This document shows, one piece after another, positions 36,081 to 45,089 of a stretch of DNA of 64,000 nt. The DNA lies in NCBI RefSeq assembly GCF_010550605.1, contig NZ_JAAGNI010000345.1, forward strand, positions 41,410 through 105,409, written 5' to 3'. This DNA is from Streptomyces sp. SID9727. Its GTDB lineage: Bacteria > Actinomycetota > Actinomycetes > Streptomycetales > Streptomycetaceae. The notes under the pieces are model-generated. The model was not told the origin of the DNA. It searched no databases and worked only from the letters and a program-made list of their open reading frames with translations. The position numbers were made by a program, and so were the translations under genes. Every line of letters starts with the position of its first letter. Within the stretch, counting starts at the first letter, position 1.

Positions 36081-39000
36081 CTAGCGGTTGTCCGGGGCGG
36101 AAACGGGGGCGGTGAGGGTGCTGTCGGTCGGTGCGGATGGGCGGGGCACGTCCGCGGCCGGGCGCGGTGACGCCTCATGGTCGTCCTCGTCGGGGTGGAG
36201 GCGGCCCATGAGGTAGTGGGTCAGGGCGGAGGCGGTCGGGTGGGTCCACATCACCGTGGTGGGGATGTCCAGCCCCACATCGCGCTGGAGGCGGTTGCGC
36301 AGGGCGATGGCCATGAGTGAGTCCAGTCCGAGGGAGACCAGGGAGGTCTCCGCGTCGAAGCGACTGGTCTCCAGGCGCAGGACCGTGGCGATGTGCTCGA
36401 CCACATGGGCCTGCAGCAACTGGTACCGCTGCTGGGCGCTTACGGTCTCCTTCAGCTGGTCCAGCAGCGCGCTGGGGGAGCCGGGTGAGCCGTCCCCGGC
36501 CGGGGAGGCGAGCTGGGAGAAGAACGCGGTGCGTGCGGTGTCGGGATAGGAGTCCAGCCAACGGCACATGTCGATGGGCGTGTAGGCGGTGCGCTCCCGG
36601 TCGTGGGTGAGGATGCGTTCCAGGGCGTCGATGCCCTCCTCGGCGGCGATCATGGCGTAGCCCCGCTCCGCCATCCCGGCTCCGCGCCCGACCTGCGCCC
36701 ACGGCCCCCAGTTGACGCAGGTGGCCGGAAGACCCTGCTCCCGGCGCCAGGAAGCGAATTCGTCCAGCCAGGCGTTGGCGGCTGCGTACGCACCCTGCCC
36801 GGGGTTGCCGAGCAGTGACGCGGCCGAGGAGAAGGCCACCCACCAGTCCAGTTGGTGGCCCTCGACGGCGTGGTGGAGTTTCCAGGCGCCGGTCGCCTTC
36901 GGGCGCCAGACCCGCTCCAGGAGGGACGGGGAGATGTTGTCCGCGGTCGCGTCCTCGACGACGGCAGCGGCGTGCACGACTCCGCGCAACGGACGACCGG
37001 TGTCCGCGGCGGCCCCGACCAGGCGGTCGGCGACGTCCGGCTCGGCCAGATCCCCGCTCACGACGTCGATCCGGGTACCGAAATCCGCGGTGATGGCGGC
37101 CAGATCGGCCCGGACGGCCGCCGACGGGGTGGTACGGGAGTTGAGGACCACGGCTGCGGCCCCCCGCCGGGCGAGCCACCGGGCGACGAGCAGTCCCAGC
37201 CCACCGAGCCCGCCCGTGATCAGATAGCTCGCGTCCGGCCGCACCACGGGGACGTCCTCGGGCAGCACCGGAAGGATGTCGGTACCCCGGGCCGGCCAGG
37301 TGAGGACCAGTTTTCCGGTGTGCTGCGCACGGGCCATGGTGTGAAAGGCAGAGGAGGCCTCGGCGACGGGCTGTTCCGTGACGGGCAGCAGCGGCAGGGC
37401 GCCGTCCGCGAGCATCCCGGCCAGTTCGCGGTAGCCCTCGGCGAGCAGTTCGGGGCGGCGTTGCGTCATCATCAGGATGTCGACGCCCGAGAAGGTGACG
37501 TTGTGCCGGAACGGGAGCAGCCCCAGACGGGTGTTGGCGTAGATGTCCCGTTTGCCGAGTTCGATGAACCGGCCCTGGTGCGTCAGCAGCTCCAGCCCGG
37601 CGGACTGCGCGGGCCCGGTCAGCGAGTTCAGTACGACATCGACGCCCCGCCCACCGGTCAGCACCCGCACCTGCTCGGCGAAGTCCGTCGTACGGGAATC
37701 CATCACGTGCTGGACTCCAAGTCCGCGCAGGTACGCCCGCTTGGTCACGCTTCCCGCGGTGGCGAAGACCTCCGCGCCGCAAGCACGGGCGAGGTTCAGC
37801 GCCGCCAGGCCGGTCCCGCCGCTCGCGGAGTGGATGAGCACCTTCTCGCCCGGCCGGAGCCGCGCCAGATGCCGCAAGGCGTACCAGGCGGTCAGATAGG
37901 CGCACGGCAGGGCGGCCGCGTCCGGTCCGCTCACACCGTCGGGCAGCGGCAGCAGGCAGTCGGCGCGGACCACGGCGAAGGAGGACATGACGGCCGAATC
38001 GGAGCGGTCCACGAACATGGCGGCCACCCGGTCGCCCTCTCGCACACCGCGGACCCCGTCCCCCACGGCGGTGACGACGCCGGCACCGTCGAACGCGCAG
38101 ACGTCCTGGGCTTCCTCTCCGGCGCTGAAGCGCTGGTAGACCCCCATGGCCTGCAGGACGTTGATGAAGTTGACGCTGGTCGCGTCGATCCGGACCTCCA
38201 CCTCACCGTGCCCCGGTGAACGGCGGGACTGTGCGACGAACTCGAAGGAGTCCAGGTCACCGAGCCGGGTGAGACGCAGGGCCACCCGGTCCCGCGCCCG
38301 GTCGACCGTGGCGCGCCGGCGCTCCTGCTCGTCCAGGGGACAGTTGCGCAGCCGCGCCAGGTGCCGGACGCCTCCCCGGTAGGCGATCTCGTCGTGCTCG
38401 TCGGGGCAGGACAGAAGCTCGGCGGCCACTTCGGCCACCGGGGTGTCGGGGTCCACGTCGAGAACCGCCGGACGCAGTTCGGGATGCTCGTAACCCAGCA
38501 CCCGCACCAGCCCCCGCAGACCCGCCTGTCCGAGGTCCGGCCGGTCCCCGGGGGCGATCCGCTGCGCGGTCCGAGTGAGGGTCCACAGGCGTGCGGCAGC
38601 GCCGCCGCCCGCGGTTCGCGCCGCACCACGGGTCACTTCCACCAGCCGTGCGACCTGGGCCCGGGCCAGGCTGTCCGGTGAGCGGTCGCCCGCCCCACTC
38701 GATGCGGGCAGGTACACCACCGCGCGTGGCGCCCGGCCGTCCGTCCCGCACACCGGCGACGGTCCGTGGCCGTCGTCCGGGGCGAACGTCCGGACGGACA
38801 CCGTGGCACCCTGCCGCCGGAGTGCGTCCCCCAGGGCCTCCGCGCACTGCGCGCGTCCCGATTCCGCCAGGAGTTCCCAGCTTCCGGGTTCGGACTGCGG
38901 CACCGGGCGCTCGCAGGGCTCCCACGCCGTCCGCAGCAGGCGCTGCGAGAAGCGCTCCTGCGGGCTCTGCGCGGGGACGTGGCGGAACTCCACCCCCGTG

Positions 39001-42000
39001 GCATCGGCGGCCACGCTGCCGTCGTCGGCCCACAGCCGGAAATCCGCCGTGTACTGGCCATCTTCCACCTGACGGAGGGTCACCAGGCAGTGACCGCTCA
39101 ACGGCAGGGTGCTGTACAGGCGCAGTGTGGCGATGCGCTGCGGCAGGATGCCTCCCTCGGGCACGGCACCGGTGCGCAGGACGACTGCGGCGACGGCCTG
39201 GAGGCAGGTGTCCAGGATGACGGGGTGGCAGTGCAGTGCCTGTGCTCCGGACCGGCCCTCGTCGGGGACCCGGAGCCGGGCCAGGAGGCGCGCGCCCGCG
39301 TGGCCGACGGGTGCGCCGTCCGCGTGCAGGGAGTGGAGTCCGCGAAAGGCGGGGCCGTGGTGCACGCCGCGCTCCTCGCGCATCTGGCGGTAGATCTCCC
39401 CGGCGTCCACCGGGTCGGCGAACTCGGCCCGCAGACGCTCCAGGTCACACGTCTGTGGCACGGGCTCGTCCTTCGGGACAAGGCGCAGGCAGCCTTGGGC
39501 GTGCCGGACCGGTGCTCCGTCGGCCGTGGTGCTGACGACCTGCCAGCGCGCGGAGTCCGGGCCGGCCGCTTCGGCCGTCGCGGTGACCGACGTGGTGTCG
39601 GACACCAGCAGGAGGCGCTGCAGGTCGATGCCGGTGACCGCCAGCCGGTCGGTGCCGGTGTCGTACACGTCATGGGCGGCCGCTGCCGCCATCTCGCACA
39701 AGGCGGCTCCGGGTACCACGACGACGCCGTCGACACGGTGGGCATCCAGCCAGGGGAGTGTCGCAGCGGTGAGACGTGTCTGCCACAGGTGGCGTCCCTC
39801 CGCGTCCGGATCGACGGTGTGCGGCCCGGTGAGCGGGTGCCAGGAAGCATTGCCGTGGGATGCCGAGGACTGCCTCAGTGGGGAAGGGTCCACGACGTAC
39901 CGGGTGCGTTCCCACGTCGTGGGGGGCACGTCCGCCAGGATCCCGTCCCGGTAGCGCTCGGCCCAGTCCAGCGGGTGGCCGGCGCAGTGCAGGGCGGCGA
40001 CGTGGGTGTGGAACGCGAGCAGGTCATCGGTGTCGCGGGTCAGGGAGGGCACGACCGCCGTGCCGGCGCAGCCGTGCTCCGCGAGCGTGGCCTGGACCGG
40101 GTGCGTGAGCACGGGGTGGGGGCCCACCTCGATGAACAGCCGGTGGCCGTCTTCGGCCGCGGCGCGTACCGCGTCGGCGAAGCGCACGACCTGGCGGAGG
40201 TTGTCCGACCAGTAGGGGGCGTCGAAGCCGACACGGGCGCGCGGATCGTCGGTGACGGTGCTGTAGAACGTCGCTTCCGGAGCCGTACCGGCCACACCGG
40301 CGAGCGCTTCCGCGAGGTCGGGCAGGATGGGGTCCATGTGGGCGGTGTGCGAGGCCACGTCCACCTCGACGACACGGACGCCGACCCCGCAGGCGTCCCA
40401 CCTCCCGGCCAGTTGCCGGATGCGGTCGGCGTCCCCGCCGATCACGGTGTTCCCCGGCGCGGCGACGACAGCGACGGTCACCCCCCGCACGCCCTCCCGC
40501 GACAACCGCCGCTCGACCTCCTCGCGGTCCAGGGCGACCGAGGCCATCAGCCCTTGCCCGGCGGCCCGCAGGATGAGGCGTGAGCGGCGGCAGATGACCC
40601 GTACGCCGTCCCGGACGCTCAGCGCGCCGCAGGCGACAGCGGCCGCGACCTCGCCCATGGAGTGACCGATCACCGCCGCCGGCTGGACACCGCGGGAGCG
40701 CCACATCGCCGCGAGACCCAGCTGGATCGCGAAGATCACCGGCTGCACCCGGTCGAACCCGGTCACCACCTCAGGACTCCGCAGCGTCCGCCGCAACGAG
40801 AACCCGGACTCCTCGGCCACCAGCGGTTCGAGTTCGTCGATGACCCGGGTGAAGTCGGGATCACGGTCCAGCAGCCCCTGGCACATGCCCGCCCACTGGG
40901 ACCCGTGTCCGGAGAAGACCCACACCACGCCCCGGCGACCGGCGTCCGGCACCGCCGTGCCGGTCGCGACTCCCGCGGGCAGCACGGCATCGGACGACAG
41001 CTTCCGCAGGCGGTCCACCAACTGTGTCCGGTCGGCGGCGACGACCGCGCCCCGTTCCCGGGCGGGTGAGCGGCGCACGGCCAGCGTGTGCGCCACGTCC
41101 TCCAGCGGAGTCCGGGCCCCCTCGTCCATCAGCCACCGGGCCAGCCGGCCGGCCGCCGAGCGCAGGGCCGCGGGCGTACCGGCGGACAACGGGAACAGGA
41201 ACGTGGCGGTCTCGCCCGCGGCGGCGCCGGATGAACGGCACTGCCGCGGGCGGACCGCGCGCCGGACCGGTGCGGGCGGTTGCTCCACCACCACGTGCAC
41301 GTTGGTACCGCTGATCCCGAACGAGGACACCGCAGCGAGCCGGGTTCCACCACCGACGGGCCATGGAGTCGTCTCGGTCGGCACGAACAGGCGAGTGCCG
41401 GACGCGTCGATCTGCGGGTTCCAGCTCCCGAAGTGCAGGCTGGCGGGCACCACTCCGTGACGCAGGGACGCGATGGCCTTCAGCAGCCCGGCCACGCCCG
41501 AGACCGGTTCGGTGTGGCCGATGTTCGTCTTCACCGACCCCAGCGCACACCGGTCACGGCCCCTGCCGTAGACCTCGGCCACCGCGGCGAACTCGATGGG
41601 GTCACCCACCGCGGTACCCGGCCCGTGGGCCTCGATCATCCCGACGTCACCCGGCTCGACTCCCGAGCGCTCCAGCGCGAGCCGGTACAGATCGATCTGT
41701 GCGCTCCGCGACGGGGCACTCAGCCGGGTGCCCCGGCCGTTCTGATTGACCGCCGTGCCGCGCAGCACCGCCAGCACCCGGTCCCCGGCCCGCACCGCGT
41801 CGGAGAGCCGCTTGAGCACGAGGACCCCGCACCCTTCCCCGCGTACGTAGCCGTCAGCGGCGGCGCCGAAGGCGTGGCAGTGCCCGGTAGGGGAGAAGAC
41901 ACCCCAGAGCGCCGGCGCGATGACCCCCTCCGGCCCCAGCGTGAGCATCGTGGCACCGGCCAGCGCCACCTCCGACTCACCCGTGCGCAGGCTCTGACAG

Positions 42001-42587
42001 GCGGCGTGCACCGCGAGCAGACCGGAGGCACACGCACTCTCCAGGACAACCTGCGGTCCCCTGAGGTTCAGCATGAACCCGACGCGGCCCGGGCCGATGC
42101 TGTCGAACCCGGTGTACATCGCGTAGGCGTTGACCTCCTCCAGAGGCCGCTGCACCCGCACCATGTAGTCCTTCTGATAGATCCCGAAGAACATCCCCGT
42201 CGGCGTGCCGGAGAGCCGCTGGGCCGGAATGCCCGCGTGCTCGATCGCTTCCCAGGCCACCTCGGACAGCAGCCGGTGCTCCGGATCGACCCAGGGTGCC
42301 TCCTGCGCGTTGATGCCGAAGAACTCCGGCTCGTAGGCATAGACGTCGTCGTCGAGGAAGCACCCGTACCGCAGCCGGTCGGCGACCTGGGAGGGCAGGC
42401 CCGCCAACTCCGACTGTCGCCACCGCTCGTCGGGAACCTCGCGACTGGTGTCCCGGCCCGCCAGCAGCAGTCGCCACAGCGACGTCAGGGATCTCACCTC
42501 ACCGGGAAAGCGGCACGCCGCCCCCACGACCGCGATCGGTCCGTCCTGCTGTGTTTCCGGCCTGTCGTCGACGAGTTGGGTGTGCAT
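36081..42587 (-). CDS. Single-module fully reducing type I polyketide synthase
   Basis: 2168 residues, domain order KS-AT-DH-ER-KR-ACP. KS (about 16-435): active Cys186 in ESACASG, His321 in EAHGPGT (Pro for the usual Thr), His358 in NIGHTEPVSG. AT (555-860): GHSMG with Ser643, and VASH at 744-747, closer to methylmalonyl than malonyl types. DH (915-1205): HxxxGxxxxP with His950, Asp1126 in DTCLQ. ER (1440-1765): SASGGTGLAAL. KR (1785-1965): GGLGGLG, Ser1920/1921, Tyr1934, Asn1938; no LDD motif. ACP: Ser2090 in LGLDSL. No methyltransferase or thioesterase. One module with a complete reductive loop suggests iterative synthesis of a saturated chain, released by another enzyme. GAAGGA precedes ATG 42587. 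Confidence 0.93.
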   Translation of the reverse strand: MHTQLVDDRPETQQDGPIAVVGAACRFPGEVRSLTSLWRLLLAGRDTSREVPDERWRQSELAGLPSQVADRLRYGCFLDDDVYAYEPEFFGINAQEAPWVDPEHRLLSEVAWEAIEHAGIPAQRLSGTPTGMFFGIYQKDYMVRVQRPLEEVNAYAMYTGFDSIGPGRVGFMLNLRGPQVVLESACASGLLAVHAACQSLRTGESEVALAGATMLTLGPEGVIAPALWGVFSPTGHCHAFGAAADGYVRGEGCGVLVLKRLSDAVRAGDRVLAVLRGTAVNQNGRGTRLSAPSRSAQIDLYRLALERSGVEPGDVGMIEAHGPGTAVGDPIEFAAVAEVYGRGRDRCALGSVKTNIGHTEPVSGVAGLLKAIASLRHGVVPASLHFGSWNPQIDASGTRLFVPTETTPWPVGGGTRLAAVSSFGISGTNVHVVVEQPPAPVRRAVRPRQCRSSGAAAGETATFLFPLSAGTPAALRSAAGRLARWLMDEGARTPLEDVAHTLAVRRSPARERGAVVAADRTQLVDRLRKLSSDAVLPAGVATGTAVPDAGRRGVVWVFSGHGSQWAGMCQGLLDRDPDFTRVIDELEPLVAEESGFSLRRTLRSPEVVTGFDRVQPVIFAIQLGLAAMWRSRGVQPAAVIGHSMGEVAAAVACGALSVRDGVRVICRRSRLILRAAGQGLMASVALDREEVERRLSREGVRGVTVAVVAAPGNTVIGGDADRIRQLAGRWDACGVGVRVVEVDVASHTAHMDPILPDLAEALAGVAGTAPEATFYSTVTDDPRARVGFDAPYWSDNLRQVVRFADAVRAAAEDGHRLFIEVGPHPVLTHPVQATLAEHGCAGTAVVPSLTRDTDDLLAFHTHVAALHCAGHPLDWAERYRDGILADVPPTTWERTRYVVDPSPLRQSSASHGNASWHPLTGPHTVDPDAEGRHLWQTRLTAATLPWLDAHRVDGVVVVPGAALCEMAAAAAHDVYDTGTDRLAVTGIDLQRLLLVSDTTSVTATAEAAGPDSARWQVVSTTADGAPVRHAQGCLRLVPKDEPVPQTCDLERLRAEFADPVDAGEIYRQMREERGVHHGPAFRGLHSLHADGAPVGHAGARLLARLRVPDEGRSGAQALHCHPVILDTCLQAVAAVVLRTGAVPEGGILPQRIATLRLYSTLPLSGHCLVTLRQVEDGQYTADFRLWADDGSVAADATGVEFRHVPAQSPQERFSQRLLRTAWEPCERPVPQSEPGSWELLAESGRAQCAEALGDALRRQGATVSVRTFAPDDGHGPSPVCGTDGRAPRAVVYLPASSGAGDRSPDSLARAQVARLVEVTRGAARTAGGGAAARLWTLTRTAQRIAPGDRPDLGQAGLRGLVRVLGYEHPELRPAVLDVDPDTPVAEVAAELLSCPDEHDEIAYRGGVRHLARLRNCPLDEQERRRATVDRARDRVALRLTRLGDLDSFEFVAQSRRSPGHGEVEVRIDATSVNFINVLQAMGVYQRFSAGEEAQDVCAFDGAGVVTAVGDGVRGVREGDRVAAMFVDRSDSAVMSSFAVVRADCLLPLPDGVSGPDAAALPCAYLTAWYALRHLARLRPGEKVLIHSASGGTGLAALNLARACGAEVFATAGSVTKRAYLRGLGVQHVMDSRTTDFAEQVRVLTGGRGVDVVLNSLTGPAQSAGLELLTHQGRFIELGKRDIYANTRLGLLPFRHNVTFSGVDILMMTQRRPELLAEGYRELAGMLADGALPLLPVTEQPVAEASSAFHTMARAQHTGKLVLTWPARGTDILPVLPEDVPVVRPDASYLITGGLGGLGLLVARWLARRGAAAVVLNSRTTPSAAVRADLAAITADFGTRIDVVSGDLAEPDVADRLVGAAADTGRPLRGVVHAAAVVEDATADNISPSLLERVWRPKATGAWKLHHAVEGHQLDWWVAFSSAASLLGNPGQGAYAAANAWLDEFASWRREQGLPATCVNWGPWAQVGRGAGMAERGYAMIAAEEGIDALERILTHDRERTAYTPIDMCRWLDSYPDTARTAFFSQLASPAGDGSPGSPSALLDQLKETVSAQQRYQLLQAHVVEHIATVLRLETSRFDAETSLVSLGLDSLMAIALRNRLQRDVGLDIPTTVMWTHPTASALTHYLMGRLHPDEDDHEASPRPAADVPRPSAPTDSTLTAPVSAPDNR

Positions 42588-42706
42588 GGAGCCGTCCTTC
42601 AACGTGAGGAAGCTGGGGCTGCCGGTCAACGGCACGTGACCGGCCGCGCGGCGGCCGGCGTCCGGGAGCACCGGTCGCCGCGCCGCGCATCCAGGTGCGG
42701 ATGCGT

Positions 42707-43789
42707 TCAGATGTGGACCTGCCACCACCAGGCGATGGAGGGCAGGCCGCGAGGGTCGTGCCCTTCCGGCAGCGGAGTGTCCGTCCAGTGCGAGGGCGCC
42801 GGAGCTACGGGACGCGGGGCGCCGCCCCTGTCGGCGGCGGCATACCGGGGTGTTCTCGCGGCCCAGTCGATGTTGCCGCGGATGCCGTGGGCGAGATCGT
42901 CGATGTAGCGGTTGAGTGACCGGCTCGCATGTGCCCGGACGCTCTCGCTGAGTCCGAGGAACCGGCACAGGACGCTGTCGCGCAGGCTGACGCCCTGGTG
43001 GAGCGCCTGTTCGGGCGTGCTGCCCTCGTGGGCCATCAGAACGGTGAGCAGATTCTGATCGGTCTGACGGCGTGAGGACTCGCGGGCGAAGGAGTGGCGG
43101 TCGTTGTCGAGGGCCGCGACGCACACGGCCATCTCGGTGAGCGCGCGCACAGCCGGATCGTCCATCTCCCGGGCTGGCACTTCCTCGCCGTTGACCATCT
43201 CGAGCATGGCGTAGGTGGGTTCGCCGCCCGCGGCGTGCAGCCGCATCGTGAGGTACTCGTCGAGGGTGGGCATCAGCGCGGTGGCACGGTTGCAGACCTG
43301 CCACTGGACACCGGTGAGCCACGCCTGATGAGCGTGGTGGAAGCGCCGGTTCTGTACGGGGGTGGCACAGGCGCGGAAGCGTTCGCCGAGGTCGTGCACG
43401 GCATCGGCGAAGGTGTCACCGGTGCGCAGCGGCCCAGGGATCTCCAGGGCCCGCTGCGTGTGTGCCGCCGTGCGGGCGAAACCTGACGGGTCGGAGGCGA
43501 GGGGGCCCTCGTCGCAGCGGGCGTCGTCGAAGGCGAATCCCCAGTACACCCAGCAGACGGCGAGCCAGAGGCGGTCGGGGTCGGCCTCGGGTGCGAAGCG
43601 TGCGTAGAAGTCGGCGCTCCTGGTGGCCAGTGTGCGGGCGCGTTCCTTCTCGGACCGGGCGAAACCCATGGCGTCGACCCACGTGAGGGCACGGCGTTCC
43701 GCCTCTTCGGCGTGCGGATGGACGGCCGGTCCGATCGGGCAGAAGAACGGCAGGGCCAAGGCGTCGGTGGTGAAGGTGTCGCTGCTCAA
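42707..43789 (-). CDS. Class I terpene synthase
   Basis: 360 residues. The Asp-rich motif FDDARCDE (Asp88-Asp89) and the NSE triad NDRHSFARE (Asn229, Ser233, Glu237) are both intact, so ionisation of a prenyl diphosphate is expected. The C-terminus is extended and Pro-rich, ending SIAWWWQVHI. The start is a TTG at 43789, supported by AGGAAGG just upstream; the next in-frame ATG would delete 40 conserved residues. It lies between the prenyl synthase and PKS genes. It may cyclise GGPP or FPP, but product type cannot be read from sequence alone. Confidence 0.9.
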   Translation of the reverse strand: MSSDTFTTDALALPFFCPIGPAVHPHAEEAERRALTWVDAMGFARSEKERARTLATRSADFYARFAPEADPDRLWLAVCWVYWGFAFDDARCDEGPLASDPSGFARTAAHTQRALEIPGPLRTGDTFADAVHDLGERFRACATPVQNRRFHHAHQAWLTGVQWQVCNRATALMPTLDEYLTMRLHAAGGEPTYAMLEMVNGEEVPAREMDDPAVRALTEMAVCVAALDNDRHSFARESSRRQTDQNLLTVLMAHEGSTPEQALHQGVSLRDSVLCRFLGLSESVRAHASRSLNRYIDDLAHGIRGNIDWAARTPRYAAADRGGAPRPVAPAPSHWTDTPLPEGHDPRGLPSIAWWWQVHI

Positions 43790-43948
43790 GGGATGCCTTC
43801 CTCGGGGGCGTTGCCGCAGGGGTCCCGTCTCGGTGATGTTGGCTGCTGCCGGAGCTGTCGGGACGTGGTGCCGGGCGAGACGGCCTTCGTACGGTGTCGG
43901 CCTCGCCGGAAGCCGGAACGCCGAACGGCCGCCGTGCCTCGGTGGGCT

Positions 43949-45046
43949 TCAGGCCGCCCGGGTGACCGCGCTGTCGGCGATGCGACGCAGTGCCTCCGCG
44001 GCCCGTGGGAGGAACGGTGCCTGCTCCAGGGCGGCGACTGCCGCCGCGTACCGCGTGCTGATCATCTGCTCGACGGTCGTGCGGGCGCCCGTGACCTCCA
44101 GGACGCGGCGTACTGCCGCCGCCCCCTCCTCATCGAGGCATGGGTCCCCGACGAATCTGCGCAGAAGCCGCGCTTGTGGCCGAGTCGCTCTCCGGACCGC
44201 CAGCGCCATGAGGACGGTGGCCTTCCCCGACCGCAGGTCCTCGGCCACCGGCTTCCCGGTCACGGCCGGGTCGCCGAAGACGCCGAGCAGATCGTCGCGG
44301 AGCTGGAATGCCTCGCCCAGCGGAAGCGCGTACGCCGAGCAGGCTTCGAGCAGTCCGGCGCCCGCACCTGCGAGCACCGCGCCCAGGTGCAGCGGGCGCT
44401 CGACTGTGTACCGGGCTGTCTTGAGGCGCACGACCCGCAGGGCGAGGCTGGTGTCCCCGCCGGGCGGCCCGGCGGCTCGCAGGTCCAGGTACTGGCCGAG
44501 CACCACCTCATTGCGCATGGTGTCGACGAGGGGCAGGACCACGCGGTACTGCCCCTCCGTGAGCCCGGCGGAATGCAGTATCTCGTCGCACCGTACGAGC
44601 GCGAGATCACCCAGAAGCACGGCCAGATTCCTGCCGAACGCCTCCGCGTCCGCCCGGTCCCCATGGCGGACGGCGAAAGCCCGGTGGGCGCTGGGCGCGC
44701 CCCGGCGGCGCTCGCTCCCGTCCATGACGTCGTCGTGGATGAGGGCGAACGCGTGGAACAACTCCAGTGACGCGGCCAGTCGAAGGGCCGTGCTCTCGCC
44801 CGCGCTCTGCCTGCCGCAGCGCACGGTATGCCAGCCGATCAGGCAGAGCAGTGGCCGGATGCGTTTGCCCGGCGCGAGTACGTACCAGGCGAGCGCACGG
44901 TCGAGGTCGTGCCCACCGTGGGGGCGCCGGCTTTGGGCGGGGACGCGGGACGAGGGGCTGCACAGGAAGTCGGTGAGCGCGGTGTCGATGTGCTCGCGCA
45001 GATCAGCGAGATCGAGCGCATCTGCGGCCAGGGCCTGCGGACGCAT
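43949..45046 (-). CDS. Polyprenyl diphosphate synthase (GGPP/FPP type)
   Basis: 365 residues. GKRIRP (60-65), first Asp-rich motif IHDDVMD (Asp105-Asp109) and second motif FQLRDDLLGVFGD (Asp251-Asp252) place it with trans-isoprenyl diphosphate synthases of the actinobacterial GGPP group. It condenses IPP with allylic diphosphates and should supply the terpene synthase next to it. Chain length is not certain. AAGGAG precedes the ATG at 45046; 43 bases separate it from the UbiB-like gene. Confidence 0.93.
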   Translation of the reverse strand: MRPQALAADALDLADLREHIDTALTDFLCSPSSRVPAQSRRPHGGHDLDRALAWYVLAPGKRIRPLLCLIGWHTVRCGRQSAGESTALRLAASLELFHAFALIHDDVMDGSERRRGAPSAHRAFAVRHGDRADAEAFGRNLAVLLGDLALVRCDEILHSAGLTEGQYRVVLPLVDTMRNEVVLGQYLDLRAAGPPGGDTSLALRVVRLKTARYTVERPLHLGAVLAGAGAGLLEACSAYALPLGEAFQLRDDLLGVFGDPAVTGKPVAEDLRSGKATVLMALAVRRATRPQARLLRRFVGDPCLDEEGAAAVRRVLEVTGARTTVEQMISTRYAAAVAALEQAPFLPRAAEALRRIADSAVTRAA

Positions 45047-45089
45047 GAGGGCTCCTTGGTGTGGGGGGAGGGAGCATGGGCGGACGACG

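Noticed and set aside
36852..42908. Long plus-strand frames opposite the PKS gene (for example 36852-38219 and 41280-42908)
   Set aside because: They lie entirely within PKS domains whose active-site residues are intact. No motif is present on the plus strand.
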